Shown: positions 44,650-53,902 of the stretch, one piece after another
Layout: each line of letters opens with the position of its first letter
Numbering within the stretch: the first letter of the stretch is position 1
NCBI GenBank assembly: GCA_030841105.1
Contig: JAVEDE010000094.1
Location: 31,376 to 95,375, forward strand
Length of the DNA stretch: 64,000 bases
From: Pyrinomonadaceae bacterium
GTDB lineage: Bacteria; Acidobacteriota; Blastocatellia; Pyrinomonadales; Pyrinomonadaceae
Reading direction: 5' to 3'
Made by a program: the position numbers and the translations under genes
Notes under the pieces: model-generated
Told to the model about the DNA's origin: nothing
Databases searched by the model: none
What the model saw: only the letters and a program-made list of their open reading frames with translations

Positions 44650-45792
44650 ATGACCGAACCGTCATACCCGGCCGCACGGACTGTCGCCATCACGGTTGAG
44701 GAGCACTTCGCACGCTACTTCGCGTTGGCGACGCCACGGCAAGACCGGCCGAAACTGGCACGACACCCGGAGGCTCAAGTCGTCGAGGCGATCATTGACG
44801 CCGCCTTCTGGGCGAGTCTCAGGCGCGAGGAAGGTTTCTCCCCGAAGATTTCGCTTGCCTTCCTCCCGCCGGAAGACGCGGGGCAGCCGCTCAAGTTCGA
44901 GCGCCATCTTCCGCTCACGCCCACGACGCTCTCGCGGCTCGCACCGGCCGTCGAACGCCCCGGCATTCATCTCGGCATCTGGCGTGAAGGCGACGCGCTG
45001 TGCGTCTGGGGAACGACCCGCACCATCCCCAAGTTTTGTTTCGTGCTGGAAGTCATCGAACCCGGCTTGCTGGTGGTTAAGTATCGCCGCGGTCAAGACA
45101 CGGGCAAGTTCGTCAACGTCGTGGTGCTCAAGGGCGACCAGATCAAAGTGCTCGACGAACGAGGCACGAGCCTGCCCGACTGCCCGGCGCTTTTGACGTC
45201 GCTCCTCGGCTTCGGCGCGTCCGACTCTCCGGTTGATTCCGTGAACGTGCTCGTGCAGTTGGCCGCCTCCATGCGCACGCACGGGCGCGGCGGGTCGCTG
45301 CTCGTCGTCCCGCAAAACTCGGAAACGTGGCGCGAGTCAATCGTGCAGCCCATTTCATACTCGGTCGCGCCTGCTTTCCCCGAACTCGCCGAACTCATGC
45401 GGCAGGATACTGTCGAGCGTGGCACGCGTTTGTGGCAGGAGGCATTCCTCGATGCGGTCGAAGCGTTGGCGGGGCTGACGGCGGTGGACGGCGCGACCAT
45501 GATCACAGATAAATACGAGTTGCTCGCCTTCGGCGCGAAGATCGGGCGACGGGACGGGGGCGCGCAGGTCGAACAGGTGATCGTGACCGAACCCGTTGTC
45601 GGCGGCGCGCCTTCGATAGTCCCTCCGCTCCAACTCGGCGGGACAAGGCATCTATCGGCGGCGCAGTTCGTGCAGGATCAGCACGACTCCGTCTCGCTCG
45701 TGGCGTCACAAGACGGCCGCTTCACGGTCTTCGCGTGGTCGCCGTGCGAAGCGATGGTGCACGCGCATCGCGTCGAGACGTTGCTGCTGTAG
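44650..45792 (+). CDS. DACNV-type protein with diadenylate-cyclase-like C-terminus
   Basis: A 380-residue soluble protein. Residues about 40-240 match what I know as the DACNV sensor domain (FWASLRREEGFSPKISLAFL, RPGIHLGIW, WGTTRTIP). The C-terminal 120 residues look like a DisA/CdaA-type DAC domain: DGA at 280-282 in AVDGATMITDKYE, and GTRH at 331-334 followed by SAAQF and a DSVSLVASQDGRFTVF strand pair. The canonical third residue of the RHR motif is Leu335 here, so activity is uncertain. If active it would make c-di-AMP, whose known targets include KUP transporters and KdpD; the gene diverges from kup. The start has only a weak ribosome-binding site. Confidence 0.75.
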   Translation: MTEPSYPAARTVAITVEEHFARYFALATPRQDRPKLARHPEAQVVEAIIDAAFWASLRREEGFSPKISLAFLPPEDAGQPLKFERHLPLTPTTLSRLAPAVERPGIHLGIWREGDALCVWGTTRTIPKFCFVLEVIEPGLLVVKYRRGQDTGKFVNVVVLKGDQIKVLDERGTSLPDCPALLTSLLGFGASDSPVDSVNVLVQLAASMRTHGRGGSLLVVPQNSETWRESIVQPISYSVAPAFPELAELMRQDTVERGTRLWQEAFLDAVEALAGLTAVDGATMITDKYELLAFGAKIGRRDGGAQVEQVIVTEPVVGGAPSIVPPLQLGGTRHLSAAQFVQDQHDSVSLVASQDGRFTVFAWSPCEAMVHAHRVETLLL

Positions 45793-45821
45793 ACGCGCCC
45801 GTTGATCAGGCGTCGGCAAAA

Positions 45822-46808
45822 TTAACCCTCGCGCACGCAACGTTCAAACTCGGCCATCTCGATCGCGCCGCCGACGATGAGCGGCGTCCGTTGGTGAATG
45901 TCCGTCGGCTGCACGTCGAGTATCGAACGCGTGCCGTCGCTGGACGAGCCGCCCGCCTGTTCGGCGAGAAAGGCGACGGGGTTAGCTTCGTAGAGCAGGC
46001 GCAGGCGTCCCTCCGGGTAGTCCGTGTTCGGCGGGTAGATGAAGACGCCGCCGCGCAGCAGCGTCCGGTGAAAGTCTGCGACCATCGAGCCGATGAAGCG
46101 CGACGAGTAACGACGCCCCAACTCGCCGGACTTGAGGCGTCGTAAATAACTGACATAAGTTTCCGGCCACCTGTCGCAGTACGACTCGTTGATCGAGTAG
46201 TACTTGCCTTGCTCGGGGATGCGCAGGTTTTCGTGCGTCAGCAGGTACGAGCCGATCTGCGGGTCGAGCGTGAAGGCATGCACGCCCCGCCCCGCGCTGT
46301 AGACGAGCACGGTCGAAGAACCGTACACGACGTAACCGGCGGCCACCTGTTGCCTGCCCGGTTGGAGCACCCAATCGAGAGGGTCTGCGGCGCGCGCGTC
46401 GGGGCGTCGGAAGATGGCGAACGTCGTGCCGATGGTGACGGCGACATCAATGTTTGAAGAGCCGTCGAGCGGGTCGAAGACGATGGCATACTTGGCGTTG
46501 GGCGAGTCGTGGCGCAGAGTGATCACGCGCTCGTTCTCTTCCGAGGCGATGATGCCGATGCTTTCCCGCAGCGACAGGCAATGGATCAACGCCTCGTTGG
46601 CGTAAACATCGAGCTTCTGCTGAATCTCGCCCTGCACGTTGACCGCGCCGAACGAGCCGAGGAGACCCGTCAACCCGGCGCGGCGCACCTGCGACTCGAT
46701 CATCTTCGTGGCGAGCGTGATGCCGGAGACGAGCCACGTGAACTCGCCAGTCGCGTCTGGGAAGCGCGCTTGATCGCACGAGACGTGCTGCTCAAAAGTG
46801 GTGATCAT
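45822..46808 (-). CDS. fbp: Class 1 fructose-1,6-bisphosphatase
   Basis: A 328-residue gluconeogenic phosphatase that converts fructose 1,6-bisphosphate to fructose 6-phosphate. The metal-binding signature FDPLDGSSNIDV is intact, as are the SEENE segment upstream and the RYSSRFIGSMVADFHRTL substrate region. The frame continues far upstream inside the phosphoglucomutase gene; the ATG at 46808 is chosen because GGAGAAGG lies five bases before it and the protein then begins MITTFEQH, as in homologues. It starts 22 bases after the phosphoglucomutase stop, so both are probably in one operon. Confidence 0.94.
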   Translation of the reverse strand: MITTFEQHVSCDQARFPDATGEFTWLVSGITLATKMIESQVRRAGLTGLLGSFGAVNVQGEIQQKLDVYANEALIHCLSLRESIGIIASEENERVITLRHDSPNAKYAIVFDPLDGSSNIDVAVTIGTTFAIFRRPDARAADPLDWVLQPGRQQVAAGYVVYGSSTVLVYSAGRGVHAFTLDPQIGSYLLTHENLRIPEQGKYYSINESYCDRWPETYVSYLRRLKSGELGRRYSSRFIGSMVADFHRTLLRGGVFIYPPNTDYPEGRLRLLYEANPVAFLAEQAGGSSSDGTRSILDVQPTDIHQRTPLIVGGAIEMAEFERCVREG

Positions 46809-46830
46809 TGCGGCCTTCTCCATCGCCGCG

Positions 46831-48480
<1,650 letters not shown>

Positions 48481-48566
48481 CTACCCTTCACATGCCGCTG
48501 AAAGCCAAGCAGCAGACGTCGTTTCGGCTGTGATGTTCATCAAGTTCTCTCACCACCGGTCGGCTG

Positions 48567-49943
48567 TCAAGTGGCGAATATGAGCAACAGGTCGTTGACG
48601 TTGGTCAGCGTCGGGCCGGGCTTGAGCAACGCGCCGAGCGGGGCGAAAAAGTTGTAAGCGTCGTTGCGCCGGAGGTAAGCGTCCGGTTCGAGCCTGAGCG
48701 CGGACGCGCGCGCCAGTGTCTCGCCCGTGACGCACGCGCCCGCCGCGTCCGTCAGCCCGTCGCCGCCGTCCGTCGCCAGCGCGACGAGCAGTAAGCCTTC
48801 GACCCCGGCCAGCGGTTCGACCGCGCCGAGGGCTAACTCCTGATTGCGCCCGCCCGCGCCGTCGCCGCCAAGCGTCACGGTGGTCTCGCCGCCGAGGACG
48901 CACAGCCGCGGAACTTCGGACGCGCCGCGCGCGCACATCTCGCGCCCGATGGCGGCCGCCACCCGGCCGACCTCGCGCGCCTCGCCTTCGAGGAAGGTCG
49001 TGAGCAGCGCGGCGTCGAAGCCGCGCGCGCGTGCCGCTGCGACCGCCGCCTCCGCCGCCGTCCGGTTGTCGGCGATGATGTGGTTATGTACGCGCGACCA
49101 GACGTTCTTGTCAGGGTCGTCGGGTTTCGGCGTCTCCGCCGCCTCGCACTTCATGCCGCGTTGCAGATGCTCCCGCACGTTCGCGGGCAGCCGCTCTTGC
49201 AATTCGTATCGTTCGACGACGCGCCACGCGTCCGCATAGGTGGTCGGGTCGGGGGCGGTCGGGCCGGAGGCGATCACGTCGAGCGGCGAGCCGACCACGT
49301 CCGAGACGATGAGCGCGACGGTGCGCGCGGGCGACGCGAGCCGTGCCAGACCGCCGCCGCCGAGCCGCGTGCAGTGTTTCCGCAGCGTGTTGATGTCGTT
49401 GATTGAAGCCCCGCAGCGCAACAGCAGATCGGTCGCGGCGCGGAGGTCTGCGAGATTCAATCCCGCCCACGGCAACGTGAGCAGAGCCGAACCGCCGCCG
49501 GAGATGAGCGCCAGCACGAGGTCGTCTTTTGTCGCCCCGTCTAACATGGCCGCCAGTCTCGTTGACGCGTTGACGCCGCGTTCATCCGGCACGGGATGCG
49601 ACGCTTCACACAACTCGACGCCGCCAACCCTCTTGCCTGATGTCGCGAGGTGGCCTTCCTTGACTATCACCAGCCCGCAACTGATCGCATCGCCCAAAAC
49701 GGCGACGGCGGCTTCGGCCATCAACGCGCAGGCTTTGCCCGCCCCGACGACGAACACGCGCCCGCCCGCCTTCAACTCGTAGCCTTGCCCGCAGACGAAA
49801 ATTGTCCGGCCGTCTCTGCCGAGCGCGCGCCGCGTGGCCGACTTCGGATCAACCGCGTCGAGCGCCGCCGCCATGATCGCAGCCGCGTCGCGCCCGCGCG
49901 GGTGTTCCCGCAAGATGTCGTTCATGAACTTTTCAGCATCCAT
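48567..49943 (-). CDS. Glycerate 2-kinase (DUF4147/MOFRL family)
   Basis: A 458-residue enzyme that phosphorylates D-glycerate to 2-phosphoglycerate. The N-terminal domain carries VVGAGKACALMAEA, EASHPVPDERG and LISGGGSALL. The C-terminal MOFRL domain carries LGGETTVTLGGDGAGGRNQE and ATDGGDGLTDAAGA. Motifs are complete. The ATG at 49943 is used, although a Met six residues further is possible. With phosphoglucomutase and fructose bisphosphatase next in line it suggests a gluconeogenic or glycerate-assimilating operon. Confidence 0.92.
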   Translation of the reverse strand: MDAEKFMNDILREHPRGRDAAAIMAAALDAVDPKSATRRALGRDGRTIFVCGQGYELKAGGRVFVVGAGKACALMAEAAVAVLGDAISCGLVIVKEGHLATSGKRVGGVELCEASHPVPDERGVNASTRLAAMLDGATKDDLVLALISGGGSALLTLPWAGLNLADLRAATDLLLRCGASINDINTLRKHCTRLGGGGLARLASPARTVALIVSDVVGSPLDVIASGPTAPDPTTYADAWRVVERYELQERLPANVREHLQRGMKCEAAETPKPDDPDKNVWSRVHNHIIADNRTAAEAAVAAARARGFDAALLTTFLEGEAREVGRVAAAIGREMCARGASEVPRLCVLGGETTVTLGGDGAGGRNQELALGAVEPLAGVEGLLLVALATDGGDGLTDAAGACVTGETLARASALRLEPDAYLRRNDAYNFFAPLGALLKPGPTLTNVNDLLLIFAT

Positions 49944-50081
49944 CGCTGCACCGGCTTCGTGCGCTTCTTGTCCGTCATGTTTTCTTCAACTCTGTCTGAT
50001 CTCGGCCAGCGGCAATCCTAGCATGAAGTTCCGAACCGGATATTGAGTTGCAAAGGACGTGGGCGAGAAATAATTTCAATC

Positions 50082-50123
50082 GTGACTTAAGTCACTGCGC
50101 TCGTGCCTCACCAGCTTTAGACT
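50082..50123 (+). promoter_or_regulatory. Crp/Fnr-type class II promoter of ric
   Basis: GTGACTTAAGTCAC (50082-50095) is a perfect 14-bp palindrome of the Crp/Fnr type. A -10-like TAGACT at 50118-50123 predicts a start near 50130. The palindrome centre then falls at about -41.5, the position of class II activators. The resulting leader is about 20 bases with AAGGAG, which leads directly into the ric start. Confidence 0.65.
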
Positions 50124-50149
50124 GACCCGTGAGAAGGAGAATTCATTTA

Positions 50150-50887
50150 ATGACTATCAGCACTGATAAAACCGTCCGCGAATACGCACTGGAGATGCCG
50201 AACGCCACGCGCGTCTTTGAGAAACTTAAGATTGACTACTGCTGCGGTGGGCATCGTCCCATCGGCGATGCCTGCGCCGCCGCCGGAGTGGGGCTTGAAG
50301 AACTGGCTAGCTTGCTCGAACAGGCGAACAACGCTCCCCTCGCCTCAGCCCAACCCGTCGCCGCTCAGACGGGAACGCTCGCGGAACTGATTGACTACAT
50401 CATTGACAAGCATCACGTGTTCACGCGCGATGAGATGGAGCGCATCAACGCACTGCTCGAAAAAGTCTGCTCGAAGCACGGCGAGAACCACCCTGAGGTA
50501 GTGATCGCCCGCACGCTTTTCAACAATCTGTGCGATGATTTGAAGCCGCACATGTACAAAGAGGAGGCGGTGCTCTTCCCCTACATCAAGGCGTTGGAAC
50601 AGGCGATCAAACACAAGACGGCGATGCCGTTCGCGCCGTTCGGGACGGTGAAAAATCCCGTCCGCATGATGATGTCCGAACACGACACGGCGGGAGACAT
50701 CCTGCGCGAACTGCGCGCCGCAACCGTAGACTACGCCGCGCCGCCCGACGCCTGCATGAGCTACCGCGCCCTCTACGCCGCGCTCGAAGGCTTCGAGGTT
50801 GATTTGCACCAACATATTCATCTCGAAAACAACCTGCTCTTCCCGCGCGCCGTCGAGATGGAGAGCGCGGCTTCCCGCGCCATCTGA
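50150..50887 (+). CDS. ric: Iron-sulfur cluster repair di-iron protein (RIC, ScdA/YtfE family)
   Basis: A 245-residue protein that repairs oxidatively or nitrosatively damaged iron-sulfur clusters. The N-terminal DUF542/ScdA_N domain has DYCCGGH with its Cys pair. The C-terminal hemerythrin-like domain supplies di-iron ligands: DKHHVFTRDE, HMYKEEAVLFPY, MMSEHDTAGD and HQHIHLENNLLFPRA. I use the ATG at 50150 because AAGGAG lies upstream. It precedes a second hemerythrin gene by 43 bases and is preceded by a class II Crp/Fnr-type promoter, consistent with induction by nitric oxide or low oxygen. Confidence 0.94.
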   Translation: MTISTDKTVREYALEMPNATRVFEKLKIDYCCGGHRPIGDACAAAGVGLEELASLLEQANNAPLASAQPVAAQTGTLAELIDYIIDKHHVFTRDEMERINALLEKVCSKHGENHPEVVIARTLFNNLCDDLKPHMYKEEAVLFPYIKALEQAIKHKTAMPFAPFGTVKNPVRMMMSEHDTAGDILRELRAATVDYAAPPDACMSYRALYAALEGFEVDLHQHIHLENNLLFPRAVEMESAASRAI

Positions 50888-50930
50888 CGGGGTACGTAGC
50901 AGGCTGCGCCGGCGAGAGATTGGCGAGATT

Positions 50931-51488
50931 ATGGGGCAACCCCTACTCAAAGAGGATCACGAAACGGTCGGCAAACTGCTTGACGAACTGCGTGCGAAGC
51001 TACGACGGGAAGCGGACGTGAAAACGATCTACGAGATGCTCGACACCGTGTGGGCGCGGCTCGCCGTCCACATTCGCGCCGAGCATCTCTGTCTGTTCCC
51101 CGCCCTCCTCGAAGCGTCGCGCGCACTCTTCGACGGGCAGGGCGAACACGCGCCGTCTCACGCGGAAGTTATCAACGCCGTCGAGCGTCTGCGCGGCGAT
51201 CACGATCTCTTCATGCGCGAGTTGGGGGTCGGCGTCAACACGCTGCGCGGTCTGCTGTCAGACCCGCAAGGCCATGACGCGAAGGCGGAGTTGGAAGGCG
51301 TGCGGCGGGCTGTCGAGTCGGTCGCGGCACGACTCGAAGAACACAACGCTCTGGAAGAGGAGCAGGTTTACAGTTGGGCGCAGCAACTTCTGCCGGACGA
51401 GGAAGCACAGGCGCGTCTCGCCGCAGATTTAGAGCGCGAACTGGCGAATCTCCCGCCGCGTTTTAACGACAGAAATTCTCCGGCATAA
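50931..51488 (+). CDS. Hemerythrin-domain protein
   Basis: A 185-residue four-helix hemerythrin-like protein. Putative iron ligands are the His in KEDHETVGK, His residues in VHIRAEHLCLFP, the His in RGDHDLFMREL, and the EEHNALEEEQVYSW segment. Such proteins bind oxygen, nitric oxide or iron. The frame extends upstream but ATG 50931 follows GGCGAGA and begins the domain. It is directly downstream of ric and likely shares its promoter, giving a two-gene stress operon. A strong hairpin follows. Confidence 0.85.
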   Translation: MGQPLLKEDHETVGKLLDELRAKLRREADVKTIYEMLDTVWARLAVHIRAEHLCLFPALLEASRALFDGQGEHAPSHAEVINAVERLRGDHDLFMRELGVGVNTLRGLLSDPQGHDAKAELEGVRRAVESVAARLEEHNALEEEQVYSWAQQLLPDEEAQARLAADLERELANLPPRFNDRNSPA

Positions 51489-51542
51489 GCCCCACGACCT
51501 GAGAGATAATTTCAAAACTGCAAGCCGAAACGTTACTTGAGA

Positions 51543-51579
51543 AATCAGCCCTCGCCCGCGAAAACGGCGAGGGCTGATT
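51543..51579. terminator. 14-bp perfect stem between convergent genes
   Basis: AATCAGCCCTCGCC (51543-51556) pairs perfectly with GGCGAGGGCTGATT (51566-51579) around a nine-base loop. It lies between the hemerythrin stop (plus strand) and the crp stop (minus strand). The last eleven codons of the minus-strand regulator form the stem, so it can terminate transcription from both sides. Confidence 0.75.
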
Positions 51580-52237
51580 CTTCAGGGATGACGAGGCTGC
51601 GCCCTTCGAGCCGGAGCAACCCGTCGAGTTGCAGGCGCGTGAACGCACGGGAGACGACTTCGCGCACCGAACCGACGCGCGCTGCGATCTGCTGGTTGGT
51701 GTAAGTGAGTTCGACCTGCAAACCCTGGCCGGTGCGCGTGCCCTTCGCGCGAGCCTCCGCGAGCAGGAAGCGAGCGAGGCGTTGTCCCACTTCACTGAGC
51801 GACAGCGCCTCGACGAGTTCGGCGCAACGACGCAGCCGCCCGGCGAGCACCTTGAGCGCGGCCAGAGCGATCTCCGGATGTTCGAGCGAGAGGCGGCGCA
51901 CGTCTCGCTTGGCGATGAAGAGCACGAGCGTCTCCTCTTCGGCGGCGACGGTCGAAGGGAAAGGGCCGTCGTCGAAGACGGGGAGTTCGGCGATGGTCGC
52001 GCCCGCGCGCTCGACGTGGATGATCTGCTCGCGCCCGTCAACGCTCTCACGGAAGGCGCGCACCGACCCCTCGACGATCACGTAGAGACCTTGCGCCTCT
52101 TCGCCTGCGATAAAAAGTATCTCGTCGCGCGCGTAGCGGCGTTCGACCGCGCGTGCGGCCAACGCGCCGAGAGTTTTTTCGTCAAGTTCACCGAAGAGGG
52201 TCGCGGCTTTAAGCGCGGCAGTTTTGTCCGTCTGCAT
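51545..52237 (-). CDS. Crp/Fnr-family regulator without cysteines
   Basis: A 230-residue regulator with an N-terminal cyclic-nucleotide-binding fold (GLYVIVEGSVRAF, ELPVFDDGPFPSTVAA), a dimerisation helix, and a winged helix-turn-helix with TNQQIAARVGSVREVVSRAF. The recognition helix holds Arg-Glu-x3-Arg as in CRP. There are no N-terminal Cys residues, so no FNR-type iron-sulfur cluster. The effector pocket of CRP is not obviously conserved, so the ligand is unknown. The ATG at 52237 is chosen; an upstream TTG start would translate a 12-bp tandem repeat. The gene diverges from a second family member. Confidence 0.88.
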   Translation of the reverse strand: MQTDKTAALKAATLFGELDEKTLGALAARAVERRYARDEILFIAGEEAQGLYVIVEGSVRAFRESVDGREQIIHVERAGATIAELPVFDDGPFPSTVAAEEETLVLFIAKRDVRRLSLEHPEIALAALKVLAGRLRRCAELVEALSLSEVGQRLARFLLAEARAKGTRTGQGLQVELTYTNQQIAARVGSVREVVSRAFTRLQLDGLLRLEGRSLVIPEESALAVFAGEG

Positions 52238-52265
52238 CGCTCTATCTTGTCGCCTTGAGACGCCC

Positions 52266-52298
52266 GCTGACAAGGGCGCTGACAAGGGCGCTGACAAG
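52266..52298. repeat. 12-bp tandem repeat between divergent Crp/Fnr genes
   Basis: GCTGACAAGGGC is repeated head-to-tail twice and starts a third time (GCTGACAAG). It lies in the 298-base gap between the two divergent Crp/Fnr genes and could act as operator, or simply be slippage-generated. The core GCTGACA is shared with the minisatellite at 32767-32806. Confidence 0.65.
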
Positions 52299-52535
52299 TG
52301 TTGCGCCGCACGGAAGGCTGCCCGGTGCGTGCTTTTACCCGGCGGCGGGGAATTTTTCGCGGGCGCAAGTTCGTGCTTTGCCTCTCCGCACGCAATAAAA
52401 GGTTGGCATAGCTGTTGCCCTTGTACGTGTCGGGTGGTGACGAGAGCGTTCGGTGTCCACCTTCACCGCCAGTCTCTATGCCGGGGGCGCGAACTTCCGG
52501 CAAGGCGTCGAGTGGTGAGGATTCGGGGTGGGGTT

Positions 52536-53261
52536 ATGGCATCACCTGACGGGTTGAAAACGGTTGAGAATTGCGCCGCGTGCCGCGCGGCCGCGACGCA
52601 GCATTTCTGCGCGCTCGGCGAGGACGCGCTGCGCCAGTTAGACGGAATCAAGTTTGCCCTCGCCTATGCGAAGGGCGCGCGCATCTTCGTCGAGGGGCAG
52701 GAAGCGCGCGGCGTCTATCTGCTCTGCGCGGGACGGGTCAAGCTCTCGACCTCTTCGGGCGACGCGCGCGTGCTCATCACGCAGATCGTGGAACCGGGCG
52801 AGATGCTCGGCCTCGGCGCGGCGCTCTCCGGCGAGCCTTACGAGGTGACGGCCGAAACGCTCGAACCCTCCGAGATCACCTTCGTCCGCCGCGCGCAATT
52901 CCTGCGACTCCTTTCAGAAAATCGTGATGCGGCACTGCGCGCCGCGAGGCAGATGAGCCGCAACTATCGCGCCGCCTTCGAGCAGGTGCGACTGCTCGGA
53001 CTGTCGCAGACGGCGGCCGCCAAGCTCGCACGCTTCCTGCTCGCGGAGGCTCGCGCCCACGAAGGCCATGAAAACGGCGCAGGCTGTAGCCGCATGAAAT
53101 TGACGCTCACGCACGAAGAGATCGGGCAGCGCATCGGAGCGTCGCGCGAGACCGTCACGCGGATCTTCAGCGAGTTCAAGCAGGAGCGGATCATTCAGGT
53201 CAAAGGCTCGACCCTCCTCGTTCACGACCGCGCCGCGCTCGAAGTTTTGATCAGTTATTGA
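52536..53261 (+). CDS. Crp/Fnr-family regulator with three N-terminal cysteines
   Basis: A 241-residue regulator. The N-terminus has Cys13, Cys16 and Cys25 (NCAACRAA then HFCAL), in FNR-like position, but no fourth Cys where FNR has Cys122. A cupin-like sensor domain (GVYLLCAGRVKLS) and a winged helix-turn-helix follow. The recognition helix IGASRETVTRIF has the Arg-Glu-x3-Arg of CRP, which predicts binding to TGTGA-N6-TCACA sites. Exactly such a site lies at 53410-53429, about 150 bases after its stop, before the cytochrome operon. It starts at ATG 52536 behind GGGGTGGGG. Confidence 0.9.
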   Translation: MASPDGLKTVENCAACRAAATQHFCALGEDALRQLDGIKFALAYAKGARIFVEGQEARGVYLLCAGRVKLSTSSGDARVLITQIVEPGEMLGLGAALSGEPYEVTAETLEPSEITFVRRAQFLRLLSENRDAALRAARQMSRNYRAAFEQVRLLGLSQTAAAKLARFLLAEARAHEGHENGAGCSRMKLTLTHEEIGQRIGASRETVTRIFSEFKQERIIQVKGSTLLVHDRAALEVLISY

Positions 53262-53409
53262 GACACAGACTTTGACTTTAGTTGAGATGACACACGATTG
53301 AAGGCCGAACACAGGTCACGATTGACAGGAACGAAGCGGCCTCTTACGTCGCTTACAAGACGAACGACGAGCGCGCCCCCCACTATTAAGGATTTCGAAG
53401 AACGCTCTC

Positions 53410-53455
53410 GCTGTGATAGCCATCACAGCGGGCAGGTACTTTGAAACTCTATACT
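53410..53455 (+). promoter_or_regulatory. Crp-type class II promoter toward the cytochrome operon
   Basis: GCTGTGAT-AGCC-ATCACAGC (53410-53429) is a perfect CRP-type palindrome (TGTGA-N6-TCACA). A -10-like TATACT follows at 53450-53455, predicting a start near 53462 and placing the palindrome centre at about -42, the class II position. The transcript would run into the multihaem cytochrome genes after a leader of about 440 bases. Confidence 0.7.
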
Positions 53456-53568
53456 GTCACTCTGCGAGGCAAAGATGCAGAAGTGCGAACGGCTGCGAAC
53501 CACTCGCAATGTTGCATTTTTATGAACACGGCGGGAGAAATGTTACGACGCGACAAACTTCCCGTAGC

Positions 53569-53776
53569 GGATCAGTTTCCATATTGAACAAAGATAGAGA
53601 TTACTTTCGCTATGTGTGTCAGCGCACAGACACATACTCTGCCAAGTGTTTAATTCATCACTCTATGTAATTCCGGGTACGGAGAGAATCGCGCCTCCTT
53701 CGTCCGATGGGGCAGATTACGTGAGATGACATCTCCTAACTTTTCAGCATTATCTATTCAGTATTGAAACTGATCC
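53569..53776. mobile_element. MITE-like or insertion-sequence remnant with terminal inverted repeats
   Basis: GGATCAGTTTC-ATA-TGAA followed by GATA at 53569-53596 is mirrored by its imperfect complement at 53751-53776 (11 perfect outer bases, then about 75 percent). The 208-base segment has no coding capacity. Similar sequences (CAAACTTC then CG-TAG) flank both sides within a few bases, possibly a decayed duplication. The GGATCAGTTTC end resembles ends I recall from IS21-type elements, but I cannot confirm the family. Confidence 0.45.
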
Positions 53777-53902
53777 ACGGCCAAACTTCTCGATAGTTTA
53801 GCCGGCCGCGAAATTGTCGAGCCGCATTGCTCACGTGCCGCGGCTCATTTTTATGAGATGCCGATGCGTTTTCTACGGGGTGGCGGACATGGAGGCAAAG
53901 CC

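Larger units (their letters stand above)
53262..53902. other. AT-richer intergenic region ahead of the cytochrome operon
   Basis: About 640 bases with no gene I can support. It is visibly lower in GC than its surroundings. It holds a Crp-type promoter (53410-53455) and a 208-base segment bounded by inverted repeats (53569-53776), both listed separately, followed by the ribosome-binding region of the first cytochrome gene. Confidence 0.65.

Noticed and set aside
53413..53670. An 85-codon plus-strand frame in the gap before the cytochrome operon
   Set aside because: No ribosome-binding site, no recognisable domain, odd composition; it overlaps the predicted promoter and part of the inverted-repeat segment.
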